This document shows, piece by piece, positions 8,652 to 16,934 of a stretch of DNA of 64,000 bases (positions are counted from its first letter, which is position 1; each line of letters begins with the position of its first letter). The notes under the pieces are model-generated. The model was given only the letters and a program-made list of their open reading frames with translations. It had not been told where the DNA came from and did no database searches. Origin of the DNA: Rhodopseudomonas_A sp036404135 (GTDB lineage Bacteria; Pseudomonadota; Alphaproteobacteria; Rhizobiales; Xanthobacteraceae); the NCBI RefSeq assembly GCF_036404135.1, contig NZ_DASWPE010000089.1, positions 1-64,000 of the forward strand, read 5' to 3'. Both the position numbers and the translations under genes were made by a program.

Positions 8652-9599
8652 TTACTCGGCCAGCACCGCCCGAAAATGTTCGATGGTCTTGCCGAGTCCC
8701 TCGCGCAACTGCACCTTGGGCTGCCAGTCCAGCAATCGCGTCGCCAGCGAGATGTCCGGCTTGCGCTGCCGCGGATCGTCGGACGGCAATGGAGCGAACA
8801 CCAGCTGCGAGCGCGCGCCGGTCAATTCCACCACCTGCTCGGCCAGTTCGCGGATGGTGAATTCCACCGGATTGCCGAGATTGACCGGGCCGGTGACGTC
8901 GTCGGCGGTCTCCATCAGCGCGATGATGCCCTCGATCAGATCGTCGACGTAGCAGAACGACCGGGTCTGCGCGCCGTCGCCATACAGCGTGATGTCCTCG
9001 CCGCGCAGCGCCTGCACCACGAAATTCGACACCACGCGGCCGTCATTGACATACATCCTGGGGCCGTAGGTGTTGAAGATCCGCGCCACCTTGATCGCGG
9101 TGGCGTGCTGGCGGTGGTAATCGAAGAACAGCGTCTCGGCGCAGCGCTTGCCCTCGTCGTAGCACGACCGCAGCCCGATCGGATTGACCCTTCCCCAATA
9201 GCTCTCGACCTGCGGATGGATTTCCGGATCGCCATAGACCTCCGAGGTCGAGGCCTGGAAAATCTTGCATTTCAGCCGCTTCGCCAGCCCCAGCATGTTG
9301 ATGGCGCCGTGCACGCTGGTCTTGGTGGTCTGCACCGGATCATGCTGGTAGTGGATCGGCGAGGCCGGGCACGCCAGATTGTAGATCTGGTCGACCTCGA
9401 TATAGAGCGGGAAAGTGACGTCGTGGCGGATCACTTCGAAGTCGGGGTTGGCCAAAAGATGCTTGATGTTGCGGCGCTGCCCGGTGAAGAAATTGTCGAC
9501 GCAGATCACCTGATGGCCGAGCCCGAGCAACCGCTCGCACAGATGCGATCCCAAGAAGCCGGCGCCGCCGGTGACCAATACTCGCTTGCCAAGCTTCAT
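8652..9599 (-). CDS. UDP-glucuronate decarboxylase (UDP-xylose synthase)
   Basis: A 315-residue extended SDR that converts UDP-glucuronate to UDP-xylose using bound NAD+. It has the Rossmann motif VTGGAGFLGSHLCERL, the diagnostic 'NLACPASPIHYQ' strand, ASTSEVYGDP, the active-site SCYDEGKRCAE (Tyr and Lys of YxxxK) and VARIFNTYGPRM; all family residues appear intact. The substrate is provided by Ugd at the left end of the window. Convergent with the HemD-like gene, with ten bases between their ends. The start MKLGKRVLVTG is at the normal distance from the dinucleotide-binding loop. Confidence 0.94.
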   Translation of the reverse strand: MKLGKRVLVTGGAGFLGSHLCERLLGLGHQVICVDNFFTGQRRNIKHLLANPDFEVIRHDVTFPLYIEVDQIYNLACPASPIHYQHDPVQTTKTSVHGAINMLGLAKRLKCKIFQASTSEVYGDPEIHPQVESYWGRVNPIGLRSCYDEGKRCAETLFFDYHRQHATAIKVARIFNTYGPRMYVNDGRVVSNFVVQALRGEDITLYGDGAQTRSFCYVDDLIEGIIALMETADDVTGPVNLGNPVEFTIRELAEQVVELTGARSQLVFAPLPSDDPRQRKPDISLATRLLDWQPKVQLREGLGKTIEHFRAVLAE

Positions 9600-10144
9600 T
9601 TCTGACTTCCAGATGCTGTGCCGGCGTCTCGCCGACGAGACGCCGCAGGGTGGGTCGGCGCCGTCCGCCGCCGCGACCTGTTGATGCGGGATCGGCCGCG
9701 TCGCGACAAGCTGCGGTTTGGCGCTCGGCCGGCCCCTGATGATTTCGATTCGATCCGATCGACCGCCGCGCCGGCGAGCCGATTCGATCGCCGCCCGCTA
9801 GCGCGGCGGCGCGCGACATTGCGCAAATTGCGCGGCCGATCGCAAGCCCTATCCCGCTGCGCGGAATGCGCCGCGCGCGCGACCGCGCGCAGCATCCGCC
9901 GGCCGGCGCAGCCGACGCGCGTGCTGGCGCGGCGCCGCATCCTGGTTCCCAGAGCGAACGGCCGAATCCGCGCCGTGCGTCGAACGATCGGCGCACTTGC
10001 GGCGCCGCGTTCATTGCCTCACAATCAAAACAAAGCGGGATGGTCGGGCGGCTTGAAAAGCCACGCGCGTTCGGCAATACCCTCTGCCCTAACAAAAACA
10101 CCACAACAAGAAACGCCATAACAAAAAACCAAGGAGGAGACCCC
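9600..10144 (+). promoter_or_regulatory. Intergenic region with A-rich translational leader before importer operon
   Basis: 545 bases between divergent uxs-type and substrate-binding protein genes. The first 400 or so are extremely GC-rich, with Arg/Ala-rich frames on both strands that I do not regard as genes. From about 10075 the composition changes sharply to A/C-rich sequence with repeated AACAA/ACAAA words, ending in the strong Shine-Dalgarno AAGGAGGAG at 10131-10139, six bases before the ATG. This looks like an unstructured leader of a highly translated periplasmic binding protein. The promoter itself should lie upstream of 10075, but I cannot point to hexamers. Confidence 0.6.
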
Positions 10145-11389
10145 ATGCGCAGATTCGTAGTGGCCGCCGCGCTGGCTTTGCCGATGCTCGGCCAGGCCGC
10201 GATGGCCGAGGACGCCGGCAAAGACACCGTCAAGATCGGCTACATCGACCCGTTGTCGGGCGGCGGCGCCAGCGTCGGCGAAGGCGGGCTGAAGACCTTC
10301 CAATACCTCGCCGAGGAATTGAACGCCAAGGGCGGCGTGCTCGGCAAGAAGGTCGAGATCGTGCCGCTCGACAACAAGACCAACCCGCAGGAAAGCCTGA
10401 TCCAGGCGCAGAAGGCGATCGACGCCGGGGTGCGCTATGTGACGCAGGGCAACGGCTCGGCGGTCGGCGGCGCGCTGAGCGACTTCATCACCAAATACAA
10501 CGAGCGCAACCCCGGCAAGGAAGTGCTGTATTTCAATTACGCCGCGGTCGATCCGATCCTGACCAACGCCAAGTGCAGCTTCTGGCATTTCCGCTGGGAC
10601 GCCAATTCCGACATCAAGATGGAAGCGCTGACCAACTACATGAAGGGCATGCCCGACATCAAGAAGGTCTACCTGATCAACCAGGACTATTCGTTCGGCC
10701 AGTCGGTGCGCAGCCAGGCCAAGGCGATGCTGGCGGCCAAGCGCCCGGACATCGCCATCGTCGGCGACGAACTGCATCCGCTGCTGAAGATCAGCGACTT
10801 CGCGCCCTATGTCGCCAAGATCAAGGCCTCCGGCGCCGACACCGTGGTCAGCGGCAATTGGGGCCAGGACATCGCGCTGTTGCTGAAGGCCTCGGCCGAC
10901 GCCGGGCTGAAGGTCAACTGGTACACCTATTACGCCGGCGGCAGCGGCGGCCCCACCGCGATCAAGCAGACCGGGCTCAATCACCAGGTGTTCCAGATCA
11001 CCGAAGGCTTCGCCAATATCGACCACAAGGCGTCGCAGGATTTCGAGAAGGCGTTCCGCGCCAAATACGACTTCGGCGTCTGGTATCCGCGCGCGGTCAA
11101 CGAAATGCGGATGTTCGCGGCGGCCGCCGAACAGGCCAAGTCGCTGGAGCCGGTCAAGGTCGCGCAGGCGCTGGAAGACATGAAGATCGACGTGTTCAAC
11201 GGCGGCGACGGCACCATGCGCAAGGACGATCACCAGTTCTTCCAGCCGATCTACATCTCCTCCTTCGGCGAGCGCAGCGAGAAGGAGCCGTTCGACGAAG
11301 AAAAGACCGGCTGGGGCTGGCGGTTGGTCGCCAAGATCGACACCCCGGCGACGGTGCTGCCGACCACCTGCAAGATGGAGCGGCCGTAG
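10145..11389 (+). CDS. Liv-type ABC importer periplasmic substrate-binding protein
   Basis: A 414-residue type I periplasmic binding protein (Peripla_BP_6 family). A Sec signal peptide (VVAAALALPMLGQAAMA) precedes mature EDAGKDTVKIGYIDPLSGGGAS, the usual first strand. The later segments VTQGNGSAVGGALSDF, VYLINQDYSFGQS and VSGNWGQDIALLLKASADAGL are typical of the family. It captures the ligand for the LivHMGF-type transporter encoded directly downstream. Family members bind branched-chain amino acids, but in this bacterial group many bind aromatic acids, amides or other ligands, so the substrate is not assigned. The start is fixed by the strong Shine-Dalgarno. Confidence 0.92.
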   Translation: MRRFVVAAALALPMLGQAAMAEDAGKDTVKIGYIDPLSGGGASVGEGGLKTFQYLAEELNAKGGVLGKKVEIVPLDNKTNPQESLIQAQKAIDAGVRYVTQGNGSAVGGALSDFITKYNERNPGKEVLYFNYAAVDPILTNAKCSFWHFRWDANSDIKMEALTNYMKGMPDIKKVYLINQDYSFGQSVRSQAKAMLAAKRPDIAIVGDELHPLLKISDFAPYVAKIKASGADTVVSGNWGQDIALLLKASADAGLKVNWYTYYAGGSGGPTAIKQTGLNHQVFQITEGFANIDHKASQDFEKAFRAKYDFGVWYPRAVNEMRMFAAAAEQAKSLEPVKVAQALEDMKIDVFNGGDGTMRKDDHQFFQPIYISSFGERSEKEPFDEEKTGWGWRLVAKIDTPATVLPTTCKMERP

Positions 11390-11417
11390 CGCCGTCGCCG
11401 CGACGCGCCGCGCGCCC

Positions 11418-11447
11418 TCGCCTCTCCCCGCGTGCGGGGAGAGGCGA
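11418..11447. repeat. Palindromic hairpin of the CTCTCCCCGC family
   Basis: A perfect 14-base inverted repeat with a two-base GT loop (TCGCCTCTCCCCGC / GCGGGGAGAGGCGA) in the 97-base gap between the binding-protein gene and the first permease gene. Its core matches the hairpins at 18464, 18690, 18788 and 19233. No T-run follows, so it is not a classic terminator. It could stabilise the upstream mRNA 3' end and so set a higher level for the binding protein than for the membrane subunits; that role is inference. Confidence 0.85.
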
Positions 11448-11486
11448 AGTAAGCGCCCCTCCATTCTCAAGATCGCAGGCAACACC

Positions 11487-12434
11487 GTGCTTGAACTGAT
11501 CGTCATCTCCACCTTGAATGGCGTGCTCTACGGCATGCTGCTGTTCCTGATGGCCAGCGGCTTGACCGTGATCTTCAGCATGCTCGGCGTGCTGAACTTC
11601 GCCCATGCCAGCTTCTACATGCTCGGCGCCTTCTTCGGCTTCCAGATCAGCCGCTGGGTCGGGTTCTGGCCGGCGCTGCTGATCGCGCCGCTGTTGGCCG
11701 GCGCGATCGGCGCCGCGGTGGAACGCTACGGGCTGCGCCGCGTGCACAAGAACGGCCACGTCGCCGAACTGCTGTTCACCTTCGGCCTCGCCTTCGCCAT
11801 CGAGGAGATCGTGCAGATCATCTGGGGCAAGAGCCCGGTGGATTTCCGGGTGCCGCCGCTATTGGACTTCCCCGCCTTCACGCTGTTCTCGACCAACTAT
11901 CCCGCCTTCAAGATGTTCATGCTGTTGGTCTCGGTCGGCATCTTTCTGGGGCTGTTGCTGGCGCTGAAGAAAACCAGGATCGGGCTGATCGTGCAGGCCG
12001 CATTGACCCATCCGCATATGGTTGGCCATCTCGGCCACAATGTCGGGCGCATCTTCATGCTGGTGTTCGGGGTCGGCACCGCGCTGGCCGCGGTCGCCGG
12101 CGTGATCGCAGGTCCCGCGCTGGTGACGCAGTCCAACATGGCCGGGCTGCTCGGCCCGATCCTGTTCGTGGTGGTGGTGGTCGGCGGGCTCGGCTCGCTG
12201 CCCGGCGCCTTCATCGCCTCGCTCTTGATCGGCCTGTTGCAGACCTTCGCGGTGTCGATGAACGGCTCGCTCGCCGGCCTGCTCGGTCCGCTCAGCCCCG
12301 ACCTCGCACAAAGCTGGCTCAGCGACATCTGGAACGTCACCATCGCGCAGATCGCGCCGATCATGCCCTATCTGCTGCTGGTGCTGGTGTTGATCTTCCG
12401 CCCGATGGGCCTGCTCGGGACCCGCGACACATGA
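11487..12434 (+). CDS. Liv-type ABC importer permease (LivH-like)
   Basis: A 315-residue inner-membrane permease of the branched-chain amino acid importer superfamily, starting at a GTG. The opening LNGVLYGMLLFLMASGLTVIFSMLGVLNFAHASFYMLGAF is the diagnostic LivH start (cut here after each motif by eye: GLTVIF, LNFAHAS). About eight membrane helices follow, and the family ending FRPMGLLGTRDT is present. It pairs with the LivM-like subunit, whose ATG overlaps this stop (ATGA), showing translational coupling. No inactivating change is seen. Confidence 0.93.
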   Translation: MLELIVISTLNGVLYGMLLFLMASGLTVIFSMLGVLNFAHASFYMLGAFFGFQISRWVGFWPALLIAPLLAGAIGAAVERYGLRRVHKNGHVAELLFTFGLAFAIEEIVQIIWGKSPVDFRVPPLLDFPAFTLFSTNYPAFKMFMLLVSVGIFLGLLLALKKTRIGLIVQAALTHPHMVGHLGHNVGRIFMLVFGVGTALAAVAGVIAGPALVTQSNMAGLLGPILFVVVVVGGLGSLPGAFIASLLIGLLQTFAVSMNGSLAGLLGPLSPDLAQSWLSDIWNVTIAQIAPIMPYLLLVLVLIFRPMGLLGTRDT

Positions 12435-13732
12435 GAGACGTCACCGTGAGCGCAGCCCCTCCGCCGCCGGCACTGGCCGACAAGCTGAAATTCTACCTGA
12501 TCTGGATCGCGGTGGCGGCGACGCTGCTGCTGTTGCCGAAGATCTTCTCCTCCGGCGGCTCGCTGACCACCTTCAGCCTGATCGGCATCTCGATCATGTT
12601 CGCGCTGTCCTACAACATCCTGCTCGGCCAGACCGGGATGCTGTCGTTCGGCCACGCGGTGTATTACGGGCTCGGCGGCTTCCTCGCCATCCACGCCATC
12701 AACTTCATCGTCGGCCACAGATTCCCGATCCCGCTGCCGCTGGTGCCCTTGATCGGCGGCGCCACCGGGCTGTTCTTCGCCGCCTTGATCGGCTGGGTGA
12801 TGACGCAGCGCTCGGGCACCGCCTTTGCGATGATCTCGCTGGGGCTCGCCGAACTGGTCGCCTCCTCAGCGCTGATCCTGCGCAGCTTCTTCGGCGGCGA
12901 GGCCGGGGTTTCCGCCAACCGCACCAAGCTGCTCAAGCTGTTCGACTGGAATTTCGGCCCGCAGATCCAGATCTATTATCTGGTCGCGGGCTGGACGCTG
13001 CTCGCGGTGATCGCGATGTACGCGCTGACCCGCACGCCGTTCGGCCGGATGTGCAACGCGGTCCGCGACAATCCGGAGCGGGTGCAGTTCGTCGGTTACG
13101 ATCCGCATGTGGTCCGCTATCTGGCGTTCTGCTTCGCCGGCCTGTTCGCCGGCATCGCCGGCGCGCTCGCCGCAATCAATTTCGAGATCGCCAATTCCGC
13201 CTATCTCGGCGCGGTGCAGTCCGGCACCGTGCTGTTCGCGGCCTATATCGGCGGCATCGGCTTCTTCATCGGCCCGATCGTCGGCGCGATCTTCGTCACC
13301 TTCCTGTCGCTCGGCCTCAGCGACGTCACCCCGGTGTGGCAATTGTATTTCGGGCTGTTCTTTATCGCGGTGGTGATGTTCGCGCCGGGCGGCATAACCG
13401 GATTGTTGATGATGCACCGGCCGCTGATCAAGGGCGGCACCATGGCCCGGGTGCTGCCGAGCTACGCGGTGGCGCTGCTGCCCACATTGGCGATGGTCGT
13501 CGGCCTGATGCTGGCGATCGAAACCACCGTGCACTACACCGTCAATCCCGGCGAGGACCCGCATATCCGCCCGTTCGGCCTGCCGTTCAATGCCGCAAGC
13601 CCGCTGACCTGGGCCACCGCGCTCGTGCTGATCATCGGCGGCTTCGCGCTGGCGCGGCTGAGCTGGCGCCGCGTCGGCCATGCCTGGGACGAAGCGCTCA
13701 CCGCCGCCCGCCAGAACGGAGTTGCCGCATGA
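12431..13732 (+). CDS. Liv-type ABC importer permease (LivM-like) with C-terminal extension
   Basis: A 433-residue permease with the LivM signature (ALSYNILLGQTGMLSFGHA) and the family coupling-helix region TPFGRMCNAVRDNPERVQFVG. Ordinary LivM proteins end near residue 320-340, about at FAPGGITGLLMM. Here roughly 100 further residues follow, with two more hydrophobic segments (YAVALLPTLAMVVGLMLAI and ATALVLIIGGFALARL) and a soluble loop rich in Pro/Asn between them. The extension is in frame and coding-like. Overlaps both neighbours by ATGA, so it is embedded in one operon. Confidence 0.92.
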   Translation: MRDVTVSAAPPPPALADKLKFYLIWIAVAATLLLLPKIFSSGGSLTTFSLIGISIMFALSYNILLGQTGMLSFGHAVYYGLGGFLAIHAINFIVGHRFPIPLPLVPLIGGATGLFFAALIGWVMTQRSGTAFAMISLGLAELVASSALILRSFFGGEAGVSANRTKLLKLFDWNFGPQIQIYYLVAGWTLLAVIAMYALTRTPFGRMCNAVRDNPERVQFVGYDPHVVRYLAFCFAGLFAGIAGALAAINFEIANSAYLGAVQSGTVLFAAYIGGIGFFIGPIVGAIFVTFLSLGLSDVTPVWQLYFGLFFIAVVMFAPGGITGLLMMHRPLIKGGTMARVLPSYAVALLPTLAMVVGLMLAIETTVHYTVNPGEDPHIRPFGLPFNAASPLTWATALVLIIGGFALARLSWRRVGHAWDEALTAARQNGVAA

Positions 13733-14475
13733 GCGCCATCGAACTGCGCGGCGTCGAAAAGAGCTTCGGCATCACCAAGGTGATCCAGAACGTCGACCTC
13801 AAGGTAGCGCAGGGCGAGCGCCACGCGCTGATCGGCCCGAACGGCGCCGGCAAGTCGACGCTGTTCAACCTGATCTCCGGCTATATGCGGCCGACCACCG
13901 GCAGCATCCTTTTGCGCGACGAGGTGATTTCGGGGCTGGCGCCCTACCAGATCAACCGGCGCGGGCTGTCGCGCTCGTTCCAGGTCACCAACGTGTTCGG
14001 CAACATGACGGTGTGGGAAAATCTGCGCTGCGCGGTGCTGTGGGCCACCGGGCAGCGCTACGCGTTCTGGAAGAACATCGACAGGCTGCCGGAGGTGCGC
14101 GAGCGCACCGCGCGGATTCTCGAGGACATCCATCTGGTCGGCCGCCGCGACGTGCCGGCGGGCCTTTTGACCTATGCCGAGCAGCGCGCGCTGGAGATCG
14201 GCATCACCATCGCCGGCGGCGCCAACGTGATCCTGCTCGACGAGCCGACCGCCGGCATGAGCCACGCCGAGACCGAACGCGCGGTGTCGCTGATCCGCCG
14301 GCTCACCGAGGGCCGCACGCTGTTGATCGTCGAGCACGACATGAGCGTAGTGTTCGGCCTCGCCGACCGCATCTCGGTCTTGGTCTACGGCCAGATCATC
14401 GCCTCCGGCACCCCGGAGGAGATCCGCGGCAATCCCAGGGTCAAGGAAGCCTATCTCGGCGAGGAGGCGGCGTGA
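13729..14475 (+). CDS. Liv-type ABC importer ATPase (LivG-like)
   Basis: A 248-residue cytoplasmic ATPase. Walker A is GPNGAGKST (intact lysine) and Walker B is VILLDEPTAGMS. The signature position reads LTYAEQRALEIG instead of LSGGQ/LSYGEQR, a normal LivG variation, and the switch histidine is in IVEHDMSVVF. The LivG-type insert (NMTVWENLRCAVLW and the following helix) is present, and the ending VKEAYLGEEAA is typical. It should be the catalytically complete partner of the LivF-like subunit next to it, which has an altered Walker A. ATGA overlap with the permease upstream. Confidence 0.94.
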   Translation: MSAIELRGVEKSFGITKVIQNVDLKVAQGERHALIGPNGAGKSTLFNLISGYMRPTTGSILLRDEVISGLAPYQINRRGLSRSFQVTNVFGNMTVWENLRCAVLWATGQRYAFWKNIDRLPEVRERTARILEDIHLVGRRDVPAGLLTYAEQRALEIGITIAGGANVILLDEPTAGMSHAETERAVSLIRRLTEGRTLLIVEHDMSVVFGLADRISVLVYGQIIASGTPEEIRGNPRVKEAYLGEEAA

Positions 14476-15170
14476 TGCTCGAAGTCCGGGACCTGCACGC
14501 CTATTACGGCAAGAGCCACATCCTGCAGGGCGTCGACATGCAGATCGCCGCCGGCGAGGTGGTCAGCCTGCTCGGCCGCAACGGCGTCGGCCGCTCCACC
14601 ACGGTAAAGGCGATCATGGGCGAAGTGCCGCCGGTGGGTTCGATCCGCTTCAAGGGCGCCGATATCGCCGGCCTGCCGAGCTACAAGATCGCGCATCGCG
14701 GGCTGGGCTATGTGCCCGAGCATCGCGACATCTTCCCCGGGCTGACGGTGCGACAGAATCTGATGCTCGGCGTCAAGGACCCGCGCAATCCCGGCAAGTG
14801 GCGGCTCGACGACATGCTGGAGATGTTCTCGAACCTGAAGGCGCGCGCCGACACCGCCGCCGGCGTGCTGTCCGGCGGCGAAAAGCAGATGCTGACGATC
14901 TGCCGCACCCTGATGGGCGACCCCGATCTGGTGATGATCGACGAGCCGACCGAGGGCTTGGCGCCGATCATCGTGCAGCAGGTCGGCGACCTGATCGCCG
15001 AGATCGCCCGGCGCGGCGTCGCCATCCTGCTGGTGGAACAGAAACTCTCGATCGCACTGCGGATTTCGCATCGGCTCTACGTGATGGGGCACGGCCGGAT
15101 CGTGTTCGAAGGCTCGCCGGCCGAACTCAAGGCCAACGACGCGGTGCGCAAGGAGTGGCTGGAGGTCTGA
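14475..15170 (+). CDS. Liv-type ABC importer ATPase (LivF-like) with Arg at the Walker A lysine
   Basis: A 231-residue ATPase: LLGRNGVGRSTTVKAI is the P-loop, LSGGEKQMLTICRTLMG the signature, DLVMIDEPTEGLAP Walker B, and VEQKLSIAL the switch region (Gln instead of His, usual in LivF). In the P-loop the invariant Lys of GxGK(S/T) is Arg, read directly from the CGC codon. LivG upstream is intact, so the transporter may be an asymmetric pair with one weak or dead site. I have an impression that related LivF proteins share this Arg, so it may be a subfamily trait rather than a mutation. Start ATG overlaps the LivG stop by one base. Confidence 0.92.
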   Translation: MLEVRDLHAYYGKSHILQGVDMQIAAGEVVSLLGRNGVGRSTTVKAIMGEVPPVGSIRFKGADIAGLPSYKIAHRGLGYVPEHRDIFPGLTVRQNLMLGVKDPRNPGKWRLDDMLEMFSNLKARADTAAGVLSGGEKQMLTICRTLMGDPDLVMIDEPTEGLAPIIVQQVGDLIAEIARRGVAILLVEQKLSIALRISHRLYVMGHGRIVFEGSPAELKANDAVRKEWLEV

Positions 15171-15396
15171 TCGCCGCCCGGCCGGCCAGGCGCGCGGCCG
15201 CTGCCCCGCCTGATGTCGGCGAGCCCGCGGAACCCCGCATCGCACTGCGGAATCCGTTAACCTATTTGGCAATCCGCCGGCAAGCACCCGTTAATCACGC
15301 TGGTAATGGAACAATGCACGCCGGAACGAGTCCAGGCATGTCTGATTGGTCACCGATGAGCAGCGTATGAAGCGTTAGCTTCTGGAGGCCAGCGAG

Positions 15397-16674
15397 ATGA
15401 ACCGTATCCTGAGCGGAAACGATCCCGAGCTCAGTCCGCTGTTCGCAGCGGTCAAACGCGAGGGCGATGCCAGCGACCGCATCCGGCGGGCGCTGCAGGC
15501 GGTGCGCAGCCATCTCGGCCTGCAGGTCGCCTATGTCTCGAAGTTCGAAGGCGACCAGTCGGTGTTTCGCGTGGTCGATGCGCCGGGGCTGGAGCACCTG
15601 ATCAAGCCCGGCGACAGACGTGCGCTCGACGAGATCTATTGCCGGCACATTCTCGAAGGCCGGCTGCCGCAGCTGATTCCCGACACCTCCGCCGAGCCGC
15701 TGGCGATGGCGATGCCGATCACCGCCGCCTGCCATGTCGGCAGCCATCTTAGCGTGCCGATCGAGCTGCCGAACGGCGAGACCTACGGCATGTTCTGCTG
15801 CATCGGCTTTCAGCCCGATCGCTCGCTCAACGAGCGCGACCTGGCGACCATGAAGGCGTTCGCCGAGATCGCCACGTTCGAAATCGGCTGCGAGCTGGAG
15901 GCGCAACGCGAGCTGCGAGACAAGCAGAGCCGGGTCAGCCATGTGATCGAGCGGGACCAGATGTCGATCGTGTACCAGCCGATCTGGGATACCAACATCA
16001 TGCAGCCGGTCGGCTTCGAATGCCTGGCGCGGTTTTCGCCGCAGCCTTTGCGCTCGCCGGACAAGTGGTTCGCCGACGCGGCCGAGGTCGGCATGGGCGT
16101 CGAACTCGAACTGCACGCCATTCGCAAGGCGCTGCAGGCGCTCGATAGCTTTCCCGCGCCGATGGATCTTGGCGTCAACGCCTCGGCGGCCACCATCCTC
16201 AGCAAAGACTTCGCGACGGTGTTCGCCGACCTGCCGCTCGATCGGCTGATCGTCGAGATCACCGAGCATTCCACGGTCGGCAACTACGACGCCATCATCG
16301 ACGTGTTGCGGCCGCTGCGCGAGCGCGGCTTGCGACTGGCGGTCGACGACGCCGGCGCCGGCTATTCCAGCCTGCGGCACATCCTCAACATGGAGCCTGA
16401 CTTCATCAAGCTCGACATCGGCCTGACCCAGAACATCGACCTCGACCCGGCGCGCAAGGCGCTAGCCCGCGCCCTGGTCGGCTTCGCCCGCGACACCGGC
16501 AGCCGGATCGTCGCCGAAGGCGTCGAGCGGCAATCCGAACTCGACGCGCTGCGCGCGATCGGGGTGAAGAAGGTGCAGGGCTATCTGCTCGGCCGTCCGA
16601 TGCCGCTGCAGGAGGCGCTGGCGCTCTGCACAAGCCGCCGCCGGCGCAAGACCGCGGTCCGCTTGACGGCCTGA
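15397..16674 (+). CDS. GAF-EAL domain cyclic-di-GMP phosphodiesterase
   Basis: A 425-residue cytoplasmic protein. Residues about 15-165 look like a GAF sensor domain (VRSHLGLQVAYVSKFEG, HLSVPIELPNGETYGMFCCIGF). Residues about 185-415 form an EAL domain. Catalytic features are intact: ECL in place of EAL (Glu near residue 208), VNASA, EITEHS, the DDAGAGYSSL motif, IKLDIGL, AEGVE and QGYLLG. It probably lowers cyclic-di-GMP in response to a GAF-sensed signal. No GGDEF domain or membrane segment is present. It stands alone between two importer sets, preceded by GGAGG about nine bases before the ATG. Its targets might include the glycan and secretion genes here, but nothing in the sequence shows that. 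Confidence 0.92.
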   Translation: MNRILSGNDPELSPLFAAVKREGDASDRIRRALQAVRSHLGLQVAYVSKFEGDQSVFRVVDAPGLEHLIKPGDRRALDEIYCRHILEGRLPQLIPDTSAEPLAMAMPITAACHVGSHLSVPIELPNGETYGMFCCIGFQPDRSLNERDLATMKAFAEIATFEIGCELEAQRELRDKQSRVSHVIERDQMSIVYQPIWDTNIMQPVGFECLARFSPQPLRSPDKWFADAAEVGMGVELELHAIRKALQALDSFPAPMDLGVNASAATILSKDFATVFADLPLDRLIVEITEHSTVGNYDAIIDVLRPLRERGLRLAVDDAGAGYSSLRHILNMEPDFIKLDIGLTQNIDLDPARKALARALVGFARDTGSRIVAEGVERQSELDALRAIGVKKVQGYLLGRPMPLQEALALCTSRRRRKTAVRLTA

Positions 16675-16934
16675 CCGGCGCCGCGCGCCGGCGCTGCCAC
16701 GAGCGTTGCATGCTGCGGCGCAGCAGCTCGCGCGATCCCGATGCGCATATCGGTCGCGGCCGGCGGCTTTGACATCGGCAAACCCAATAGTCGAATATGA
16801 GCCGGATTCGAACCGTGTAAGCTCGGGCGGCGGATCAACCGCGTGATTAAGGGCGTCGAAACGCCCGGATCGAGGACGTTGCGACGGCAGGCGCGTGCAG
16901 CGCCGCCGCGACAGCGAACCAGGGGAGGGAATGC

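Noticed and set aside
9866..10144. N-terminal extension of the first substrate-binding protein to an upstream start near 9866
   Set aside because: It adds about 93 Arg/Pro-rich residues before a perfect signal peptide, and the strong Shine-Dalgarno lies directly before the ATG at 10145.
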